In this document: positions 57,730-64,000 of the stretch, piece by piece | Layout of the letters: the number at the start of each line of letters is the position of its first letter | How positions within the stretch are numbered: position 1 is the first letter of the stretch | NCBI RefSeq assembly: GCF_002879855.1 | Contig: NZ_PNYB01000009.1 | Location: 1-64,000 of the forward strand | DNA: 64,000 nt | Direction of reading: 5' to 3' | DNA from: Trinickia soli | Lineage (GTDB): Bacteria; Pseudomonadota; Gammaproteobacteria; Burkholderiales; Burkholderiaceae | Made by a program: the position numbers and the translations under genes | The notes under the pieces: generated by a model | What the model was told of the DNA's origin: nothing | Seen by the model: the letters and a program-made list of their open reading frames with translations, nothing else | Database searches by the model: none

Positions 57730-58602
57730 ATGAAGAACGTCTTGAGCATTCAACCGCACGTCGTGTTCGGCCATGCGGGCAATAGTGCCGCCGTCTTTCC
57801 GATGCAGCGGCTGGGGGTGAACGTCTGGCCGCTGGACACGATGCAGTTTTCGAACCACATGCAATACGGCCATTGGGCAGGCAGCGCGATCGACGCACCG
57901 CAGATGGCCGAGCTCGTCGAAGGCATCGGCGCGATCGGCATGCTCAGGCGCTGCGATGCGATCCTTTCGGGCTATCTCGGCGCCAAGCTGCACGCCCAGG
58001 CCGTGATGGACATCGTCCGCACCGTGAAGGCGACCAACCCGGAAGTCTGGCACTTCTGGACGCCCGTCATCGGCGCCGGCGCCGGCGCGAGCGTCGACGA
58101 ATACCTGCTCGAAACGATGCCCGCGCTGGCCGACGGCCTCTCGCCCACGCACGACACGTTGCAAAAGCTCGTGGGCCGCGCCATCGATAATGTCGACGAA
58201 GCCGTAGCGGCCTGCCGCGAGTTGATTCGCCGCGGCCCGCAGATCGTGCTCGTCAAGCAGCTGGTCGACCGCCATAGCCCGGCCGACCGCGTCAACCTGC
58301 TGCTCGTCACGGAACGGGAAGCCTGGATGACGCAACATCCGCGCTACCCGTTCGCTCGTCAACCGGTCGGCGTCGGCGAGCTCATGAGCGCGACCTTCGT
58401 CGCGCGGCGCTTGAACGGCGATTCGTTGCGGACCGCCTTCGAGCACGCCGTCTCGGCCGTCCACGCCGTGCTTAAAGCGACCTACGCCGCGGGTCGCTAT
58501 GAACTCGAACTGATCGCCGCACAGGACGACATTGCGCGGCCGCGCGAGTGGCTTGGCGCCTGGACCGTCGATACGGCGATCGAACGTCGCAAGCGCCCCT
58601 GA
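57730..58602 (+). CDS. PdxY-like protein lacking pyridoxal kinase catalytic residues
   Basis: A 290-residue protein of the PdxY/PdxK (ribokinase-like) fold. The first 75 residues are almost textbook PdxY ([31 protein letters not shown]). Key positions are changed, however. The Ser of AIQSH is Pro9. The CDPVMG motif reads WTPVIG (W110, T111). The APN Asn is Thr140, KHL is KQL (Q177), and the catalytic base of GVGD is Glu217 ([11 protein letters not shown]). The loop after WTPVIG is also shortened. The frame is intact. It is probably not an active pyridoxal kinase; a new or regulatory role is possible. Confidence 0.8.
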   Translation: MKNVLSIQPHVVFGHAGNSAAVFPMQRLGVNVWPLDTMQFSNHMQYGHWAGSAIDAPQMAELVEGIGAIGMLRRCDAILSGYLGAKLHAQAVMDIVRTVKATNPEVWHFWTPVIGAGAGASVDEYLLETMPALADGLSPTHDTLQKLVGRAIDNVDEAVAACRELIRRGPQIVLVKQLVDRHSPADRVNLLLVTEREAWMTQHPRYPFARQPVGVGELMSATFVARRLNGDSLRTAFEHAVSAVHAVLKATYAAGRYELELIAAQDDIARPREWLGAWTVDTAIERRKRP

Positions 58603-58682
58603 CGGCGAGGCAGGCCCACCCTCGCGCCCGGATCGGCGGGTCAGCTTCGCGCGATCACCCCGCGCCCCACGGTCCGCTCCGC

Positions 58683-60485
58683 TCAATCGAGCTTGAACTG
58701 CGCGACGGCCGTCGCCAGATTGACCGCCTGCGTCTGCAACGCCGCTGCAGCCGCCGCCGATTGTTCGACGAGCGCCGCGTTTTGCTGCACCATTTCGTCG
58801 AGTTGCGAAACGGCGCGATTCACTTCCTGAATGCCGCGTGTCTGCTCGCCGGCCGCATGCGTGATTTCGGACATGATCGTCGTCACGCTCGACACGTTCG
58901 AGACGATTTCCGTCATCGTGTCGCCCGCACGTCTGACCTGGCTCGACCCCGACGAGACGCTGTCGATCGTCGATTCGATCAACGACTTGATCTCCTTCGC
59001 TGCTTGCGCGCTGCGCTGAGCCAGGCTGCGCACTTCGCCGGCCACGACCGCGAAGCCGCGGCCTTGCTCGCCCGCACGCGCAGCTTCGACGGCCGCGTTC
59101 AACGCAAGGATGTTCGTCTGGAACGCGATGCCGTCGATCACGCCGATGATGTCGCCGATCTTGCCCGAGGCCGATTCGATCGTTCCCATCGTCGTCACGA
59201 CTTCCGAGACGACCTGACCGCCGCGCGAAGCGACTGTCGAGGCCGATGCGGCCATGTCGTTCGCCTGCCGCGCCGAACTCGCCGATTGCGTGACCGTCGA
59301 CGTAATTTCTTCCATCGACGCGGCCGTCTCCTGCAAGCTCGCCGCCGCCGATTCGGTGCGGCCCGACAGATCGAGGTTGCCTGCGGCGATTTCGTCGGCC
59401 GCCGTACGTACCGATTCGCTCGTATCGCGAATGTGCCGCATCACGTCGCGCAGCTTATCGACGAACGTATTGAACGAGCGCGCGATCTGCGCCACTTCGT
59501 CCCGGCCGTCAGCCGGCAATCGACGAGTCAGGTCGCCCGTGCCGGAGCCGATCGCATCCATCGCGTCGCGCACGAGCGACAGACGCTTGAACGAGTGCGA
59601 CGTCACGGCCGAGACGATCGCCGCGGCCAGCGCGACGATGATGACGAGCGCGATCGCCGACGTCGTGAGGAACGAGCGAATGCCCGCCTTCGCTTCGCTT
59701 TCGTCGAGCGCGACGACGACGGTCCAATCCGTGCCGGGCACATTCATTCCGCGCAGCAGCACCTGGTGACCGTCCGCGTCGGTCGCGAGCGGCGCTGAAG
59801 CACTGCCGAGCGAGGCGATCGTCGCCGCACTCATGCGCGGCATCAACGTCGAAATGGGCTTGAGCGTGAGCTTGGCATCGGGGTGCGCGACGATGTCGCC
59901 CGCGCCGTCGACCAGCAAGCCGAAGCTCGCCGGGGTCGGATGAATCGACTTCACGTTCGCGATCACGCTATCCATGTTGACGTCGCCTGCCACGACCGCT
60001 TTGAGGCCGCCGTCGCGCACGATCGGCACGGCGAACGTCACCACGAGCTTGCCGGAGCCCGCATCGACGTAAGGCGCCGTCCCCACGGGCTTGCCGGCCG
60101 CGGCGGCTTGCTTGTACCAGGGACGCTCTGTCGGATCGTACGTAGGCGGCACGCCCGTCGGATCGCCAAATTTGGCCGTCTTGTCGGCATAGCCCGCATA
60201 GACATTCACGAACCCGCCCGAAGCCATGATCTGCTTGAAGGTCGGAATGGGATCGGCCGCGCTCAGCGCGACGTCTTGCAACGCGGCCACGGCCGCGGTC
60301 TTGGACGACACCCATTCGCCAATACCGGCGTCGTGCCCGTTTGCGAGTGCGACGAGGTTGTTATTGATCGTGTCGTTTTCGTGGGAATTGACTACAAAGA
60401 AGTTCAGGGTCGCGTTGACAATCAGAGAACCGACCACGATGGCAAGACAGGCCGCGAGCACGCGGCCGCGAATTGACGCAAACAT
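58683..60485 (-). CDS. Methyl-accepting chemotaxis protein with amino-acid-type dCache domain
   Basis: A 600-residue chemoreceptor: membrane segments at about 7-30 and 282-305, a periplasmic dCache_1 domain between them, HAMP (about 308-360) and a signalling domain whose tip includes [20 protein letters not shown]. The ligand pocket shows Y116-x4-R121-x-W123-Y124, Y139-x-D141 and D168, the amino-acid signature dCache_1AA with the spacing I recall for P. aeruginosa PctA. The start at 60485 has AAGGAAA upstream and follows a FliA-type promoter at 60541-60567. No pentapeptide tether is seen at the C-terminus (VAQFKLD). Confidence 0.92.
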   Translation of the reverse strand: MFASIRGRVLAACLAIVVGSLIVNATLNFFVVNSHENDTINNNLVALANGHDAGIGEWVSSKTAAVAALQDVALSAADPIPTFKQIMASGGFVNVYAGYADKTAKFGDPTGVPPTYDPTERPWYKQAAAAGKPVGTAPYVDAGSGKLVVTFAVPIVRDGGLKAVVAGDVNMDSVIANVKSIHPTPASFGLLVDGAGDIVAHPDAKLTLKPISTLMPRMSAATIASLGSASAPLATDADGHQVLLRGMNVPGTDWTVVVALDESEAKAGIRSFLTTSAIALVIIVALAAAIVSAVTSHSFKRLSLVRDAMDAIGSGTGDLTRRLPADGRDEVAQIARSFNTFVDKLRDVMRHIRDTSESVRTAADEIAAGNLDLSGRTESAAASLQETAASMEEITSTVTQSASSARQANDMAASASTVASRGGQVVSEVVTTMGTIESASGKIGDIIGVIDGIAFQTNILALNAAVEAARAGEQGRGFAVVAGEVRSLAQRSAQAAKEIKSLIESTIDSVSSGSSQVRRAGDTMTEIVSNVSSVTTIMSEITHAAGEQTRGIQEVNRAVSQLDEMVQQNAALVEQSAAAAAALQTQAVNLATAVAQFKLD

Positions 60486-60989
60486 TGAAACAGTTTCCTT
60501 CAGACGAATGGGTTGCGAGGATTCGTAGTCCCCGATCAGGTAAACGGCATACCGCACTGCAACTTGACGCTCTTCCTGCTAGGGAATATGCCGAGTGCTA
60601 TTTACCATCCATTGCGCATTGCACTGCAAAAATACGACTAATAGGAGGTTTTAGCGGAATTGGCGCAGGCGTATTTCTCCCGATTGCCCCTGGTCAACCG
60701 GCTGTGCCGAAATGCGCATAGGAAGCGTCGCGAAAGGTCAAGACGGGGCCATATTGGCTTTCTATAGTCCCATCGAGCGATCGCAATGGCGCTTCTCTCG
60801 CCTAGCGGTTCGATCAATACAACGCCTTGCAGGAGGGATGCCGCCACACGCCGGACCATACGAACAAGAGACGTGCATCGAGCGCCCGCCTCGAAAGCGC
60901 GAGCGCCGCCAGAGAGCCGCACAAAAGCGGCGTCAGCGGCGCATGCACGCCACAGCACTACATTCATGCTTGCCGACAAAGGAAACAAC
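60486..60989. other. Intergenic region between the chemoreceptor and the livK-like gene
   Basis: 504 bp between divergent genes. The left end holds the FliA-type chemoreceptor promoter. A Shine-Dalgarno-like AGGAGG at about 60641 precedes only a 30-odd-codon frame with no protein character. The livK-like gene may have a long leader, but no terminator or known riboswitch was recognised. Confidence 0.5.
60541..60567 (-). promoter_or_regulatory. FliA (sigma-28)-type promoter of the chemoreceptor gene
   Basis: On the minus strand TCAAGTTG-N11-GCCGTTTA matches TAAAGTTT-N11-GCCGATAA at 12 of 16 positions with exact spacing. It gives a leader of about 50 nt before the start at 60485. Confidence 0.72.
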
Positions 60990-62138
60990 ATGCGTTTTGC
61001 GAAGAACTTCACCCCTGTCGCAGTTGCAGTTGGAGCACTTCTCGGGCTTGCCCCGCTCGCCTCTCATGCAGATACCGTCGTAAAGATCGGCTTTGCCGCT
61101 CCGCTCACCGGGCCTAATGCCAATTACGGCAAAGATCTGGAAAACGGCGTCAAGATGGCGCTCGACGATGCGAAGGCGCAAGGCATCAAGATCAACGGTC
61201 AGCCGGTTTCGTTCGAACTCGTCGCAGAAGACGACCAGGCGGACCCGCGCGTGGGCGTGCAAGTCGCGCAAAAACTCGTGGACGAAGGCGTCTCGGTCGT
61301 GGTCGGTCACTTCAACTCGGGCACGACGATCCCCGCTTCGGAGCTTTATGAAAAAGCAGGCCTGCCCGATATCGACCCGGCAGCCACGAACCCCATCATC
61401 AGCGGCCGCGGCTACAAGAACGTCTTCATGGTGATTTCGAGCGACGCGCAAAATGCCGGCACGGCCGGCACCTATGCGGTAAAGACAATGGGCAAGAAGC
61501 GTATCGCCGTGATCGACGACCGCACCGCATTCGGGCAAGGAGAAGCCGACGAATTCGTGAAGGCCGTGAAAGCGCAAGGCGGCGCTATCGTCGATCGCGA
61601 ATACACGACGAATCAGGCGACCGACTTCAAAACGCAGCTCACGAACATCAAGGCGAAGAATCCTGATCTGATTTTCGTCGGTGCGCTCAATCCGCAGGCT
61701 GCCGGCATCATGAAGCAGATGAACCAACTCGGCATCAAGGCGCAATATGTCGGCGGCGGCGGCGTGAAGGACATCGACTTCATCAAGCTCGCAGGCGATG
61801 TATCCGAAGGCGCGATGGCATGGGAATACGGGCGTCCGCTCGATAGCACGCCAGTCGGCGCGAAATTCGCCGAACGCTTCAAGCAGAAGTTCGGCGAAGA
61901 CGTGCTCTCCTATGCGCCGTTCGGTTACGACGCGGCGTGGGCCGCCATCAAGGCCATGCAGGCAGCCAATTCGACCAAGCCCGACGACTATCGCCCGAAG
62001 CTGCAAAGCATCAGCTTCGATGGCATCACGGGCCATATCGCTTTCAACGCAAACGGTTCGTTGAAGAATGGCTCGTCGACGGTCTATCAGGTCAAGGGTG
62101 GTCAATGGGTAACGGTCAAGACGGTCACCGGTCTCTGA
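60990..62138 (+). CDS. Branched-chain-type amino-acid-binding protein (LivK family)
   Basis: A 382-residue periplasmic binding protein: signal peptide (FTPVAVAVGALLGLAPLASHA), then VVKIGFAAPLTGPNANYGKDLENGV, VVVGHFNSGTTIPASELY and YKNVFMVISSDAQNAGTAG in the order of the Leu/Ile/Val/Thr family. The start at 60990 has AAAGGAAA upstream; the open frame from 60786 is rejected because it lacks a signal peptide. No LivHMGF genes lie beside it. A strong terminator follows at 62178. The ligand may be a branched-chain or other amino acid. Confidence 0.88.
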   Translation: MRFAKNFTPVAVAVGALLGLAPLASHADTVVKIGFAAPLTGPNANYGKDLENGVKMALDDAKAQGIKINGQPVSFELVAEDDQADPRVGVQVAQKLVDEGVSVVVGHFNSGTTIPASELYEKAGLPDIDPAATNPIISGRGYKNVFMVISSDAQNAGTAGTYAVKTMGKKRIAVIDDRTAFGQGEADEFVKAVKAQGGAIVDREYTTNQATDFKTQLTNIKAKNPDLIFVGALNPQAAGIMKQMNQLGIKAQYVGGGGVKDIDFIKLAGDVSEGAMAWEYGRPLDSTPVGAKFAERFKQKFGEDVLSYAPFGYDAAWAAIKAMQAANSTKPDDYRPKLQSISFDGITGHIAFNANGSLKNGSSTVYQVKGGQWVTVKTVTGL

Positions 62139-62177
62139 TCCACTGTTAAGCTCTGCGCACTTTTGCGCAGGCTATCC

Positions 62178-62207
62178 GCGCGGCGCCTGACGGGCGCCGC
62201 GCTTTTT
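62178..62207 (+). terminator. Intrinsic terminator after the livK-like gene
   Basis: A perfect 10-bp stem GCGCGGCGCC (62178-62187) with GGCGCCGCGC (62193-62202), a 5-nt loop and five T residues, 40 bp after the stop codon. Confidence 0.9.
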
Positions 62208-62253
62208 GATTTTGTGTTTTACCGGAAATTTCTTTGGATGTTTTGGAGTCCTA

Positions 62254-63426
62254 ATGATTTCGAAAATCGTCGTCGTGGGTGGCGGTGTGATCGGCAGCGC
62301 CGTGGCGTATTTTCTCCGCAGCATGGATACGAGCGTCGAAGTGACGGTGCTCGAACGCGACCCGAGCTACGCGCGCGCCTCCTCGGCGCTGTCGGCGGCG
62401 TCCATCCGGCAGCAGTTCTCGACACCCCTTTCCGTGCAGATGTCGCTCTACGGCATCGGGTTTTTGCGCTCGATCGGCGAGCGGCTTGCCGTCGGCGGCG
62501 AAGCGCCGTCGATCGATCTGCATGAAGGCGGCTACCTCTTTCTGGCCACTCCCGCGGGCGAAACGATCCTGCGCGAGAATCACGCGCTGCAAACGTCCCT
62601 CGGCGCACAGATCCGTTACCTGCAAAAGGATGAACTGCAAGCGACGTTTCCATGGCTGAACACGGAAGACCTCGTCGCGGGCACCTATGGCGTGTCGGGC
62701 GAAGGTTGGTTCGATGGCTATGGGCTCGTGCAAGCGCTGCGTAAAAAAGCGCAATCGCTCGGCGCGCGCTACCTGCCGGTCGAAGCGACGGGACTGCGCC
62801 GCGACGGACGACGCGTGACGCAGGTGCTGACCTCCGCCGGCGATGCGCTCGATTGCGACGTGATGGTCAACGCTGCCGGCCCCTGGGCCCGGCGTATCGC
62901 GCAACTGCTCGACATCGACCTGCCCGTCTACGCACGCAGGCGCAGCATCTTCAACGTCAGCTCGCCTGCGAAGCTCGAGCGCTGCCCGTTGTTGATCGAT
63001 CCGACCGGCGTCTACTTTCGACCCGAAGGTTCGACCTATATTTGCGGGACGTCGCCGAGCGCCGACCGCGATCCCGACGACCTGCCGCTCGACGAAGTCG
63101 ATCATGCGCTGTTCGACGACGTGATCTGGCCGACGCTCGCCCATCGCGTACCGCAATTCGAGGCGCTGCGCGTGCAACATGCATGGTCCGGCTACTACGA
63201 ATACAACGTATTCGATCACAACGCCATCATCGGCTATCACCCCGACGTCGATAATTGCGTATTCGCGAACGGATTCAGCGGCCACGGCTTACAACAAGGC
63301 CCCGCTACGGGGCGCGGCGTTGCCGAACTGATCCTGCAAGGACAATTCGCTTCGCTCGACCTCTCCCCACTCGGTTTCGCGCGCGTGCTCGAAAACCGCC
63401 CCGTCATCGAACGCAACGTCGTTTGA
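62254..63426 (+). CDS. FAD-dependent oxidoreductase (DAO/sarcosine-oxidase-like)
   Basis: A 390-residue flavoprotein of the D-amino-acid oxidase/FOXRED1 family. The FAD-binding N-terminus is KIVVVGGGVIGSAVAYFL, and the C-terminal part has ANGFSGHGLQQGPATGRGVAELI. Substrates in the family are secondary amines or amino acids; none can be assigned. The start at 62254 has GGAG 8 bases upstream, and the longer open frame overlaps the terminator of the gene before. It is convergent with the partial LysR gene, which may regulate nearby amino-acid genes. Confidence 0.87.
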   Translation: MISKIVVVGGGVIGSAVAYFLRSMDTSVEVTVLERDPSYARASSALSAASIRQQFSTPLSVQMSLYGIGFLRSIGERLAVGGEAPSIDLHEGGYLFLATPAGETILRENHALQTSLGAQIRYLQKDELQATFPWLNTEDLVAGTYGVSGEGWFDGYGLVQALRKKAQSLGARYLPVEATGLRRDGRRVTQVLTSAGDALDCDVMVNAAGPWARRIAQLLDIDLPVYARRRSIFNVSSPAKLERCPLLIDPTGVYFRPEGSTYICGTSPSADRDPDDLPLDEVDHALFDDVIWPTLAHRVPQFEALRVQHAWSGYYEYNVFDHNAIIGYHPDVDNCVFANGFSGHGLQQGPATGRGVAELILQGQFASLDLSPLGFARVLENRPVIERNVV

Positions 63427-63494
63427 CGCGCAGGACAGGAACCGCGTAAGCCCGAGTACATTTAAGGCACGGGTAGCGGACACGCCGGCTCCGA

Positions 63495-64000
63495 TCAGGC
63501 CACGTTGCGCGCTGCCTCTTCATGAAGCCATCGACGTAAAGCGTCGATGGCTTCATGCTTTGCGCTATCCGCACGCCAGACCACGTAATGGGCGTAGATG
63601 TCGGTGACGCTGCGCTTCCATAGCCGCATGAGACGACCCTCGGCCACATCCCGCTCGACGAGCGAGCCGCGTGCGAGCGCAACGCCCTGCCCGTTCGCCG
63701 CTGCTTCGAGCAAGGCGTTCGCGTCGTCGAACAGGGGGCCGCCACGCGGCTCGGTGAAGTCGAGTCCCACGGCCTGAAACCAAGGCTCCCATGGCTGCGA
63801 GCGATGCCTGAGCAGCGTGCAATGGGCGAGATCGGCGAAGCGGCGCGGACGTACGCCGTTGCGATAGATCGGGCTCATCACGGGGAAGATCGCTTCGTCC
63901 ATGAAATGGTCCGCTTGGACGCCGGGCCATGTACCGGGGCCGTACCGCAGCGCTACGTCGATGCCGTCGCGTCCGTTCAAGCGCGCAAGCGCGACGTCCC
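63495..64000 (-). CDS. LysR-family regulator, C-terminal part (runs off the window)
   Basis: The effector-binding half of a GcvA/DsdC-type LysR protein. The sequence RDGIDVALRYGPGTWPGVQADHF, with DLAHCTLLRHRSQPWEPWF further on, matches the GcvA-like pattern (given in short pieces). About 168 residues are inside the window. The frame stays open to 64000, and the helix-turn-helix lies outside. The last 30 codons contain a perfect 16-bp inverted repeat at 63521-63557. Its 3' end faces the FAD oxidoreductase gene. Confidence 0.88.
   Translation of the reverse strand, partial: DVALARLNGRDGIDVALRYGPGTWPGVQADHFMDEAIFPVMSPIYRNGVRPRRFADLAHCTLLRHRSQPWEPWFQAVGLDFTEPRGGPLFDDANALLEAAANGQGVALARGSLVERDVAEGRLMRLWKRSVTDIYAHYVVWRADSAKHEAIDALRRWLHEEAARNVA
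63521..63557. repeat. Perfect 16-bp inverted repeat within the LysR 3' end
   Basis: CATGAAGCCATCGACG (63521-63536) and CGTCGATGGCTTCATG (63542-63557) are exact reverse complements around a 5-nt loop. The element is coding (KHEAIDALRRWLHEE) and ends 24 bp before the stop codon on the minus strand. No T-run follows. Confidence 0.85.

Noticed and set aside
57730-58602. PdxY homologue as a frameshifted pseudogene
   Set aside because: The frame is full length with family-like N- and C-termini; changes are substitutions at key residues, so it is reported as an intact degenerate protein.

Overview
This is GC-rich chromosomal DNA of a betaproteobacterium, most likely Burkholderia sensu lato (Burkholderia, Paraburkholderia, Trinickia or Caballeronia; genus not resolved). 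The reasons are the very high GC at third codon positions, the hopanoid genes hpnI-J-K-L, a Pseudomonas/Burkholderia-type arginine succinyltransferase locus (aot-argR-aruCFGDBE), an RND pump of MdtABC type and FliA-type flagellar promoters. I see no tRNA, rRNA, insertion sequence, prophage or CRISPR array.

Layout. 1-4.8 kb: recB (3' part outside the window) and recC. 5-11 kb: a FUSC-family membrane protein, a small membrane protein, an Lrp-type regulator divergent from a thiol-dioxygenase-like cupin with a perfect Lrp box between them, an Rrf2 regulator with an NAD(P)H-binding reductase (each preceded by the same 21-bp dyad), and a PfpI/DJ-1 protein. 11-16.5 kb: a histidine kinase/response regulator/hybrid kinase cluster and a YadG/YadH-like ABC exporter. 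16.7-18 kb: a candidate small RNA and an IclR regulator. 18-26 kb: mdtABC. 26-27.6 kb: two small envelope proteins and a periplasmic peroxiredoxin. 27.7-35.2 kb: four EAL/HDOD/GGDEF-type signalling proteins around a bacterial homologue of the plant/fungal IQM calmodulin-binding family. 35.3-40.9 kb: an arginine-type binding protein, azoreductase, LysR, MFS transporter, a short orphan gene and a secreted Pro/Gly-rich protein. 40.9-51.9 kb: a one-strand arginine uptake and degradation locus. 52.5-57.2 kb: hopanoid head-group genes. 57.7-64 kb: a PdxY homologue that has lost its catalytic residues, an amino-acid-type chemoreceptor under a FliA-like promoter, a LivK-type binding protein, a FAD amine/amino-acid oxidase and a partial LysR gene.

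How the parts work together. The aot genes import arginine/ornithine, ArgR (AraC family) senses it, and AstC/AruF/AruG/AstD/AstB/AstE convert arginine to glutamate, succinate and ammonia. The separate binding protein at 35.3-36.1 kb is the probable AotJ. The chemoreceptor carries the amino-acid-binding dCache signature, so amino-acid sensing and use recur in the window. FliA-like promoters precede both the chemoreceptor and the GGDEF-EAL gene, tying c-di-GMP turnover to the motility regulon.

Most noteworthy: the IQM-like gene (32709-33632), the degenerate PdxY (57730-58602), the candidate small RNA (about 16708-16866), the paired Rrf2 operators and the Lrp box. All assignments come from reading the sequence; no database search was run.
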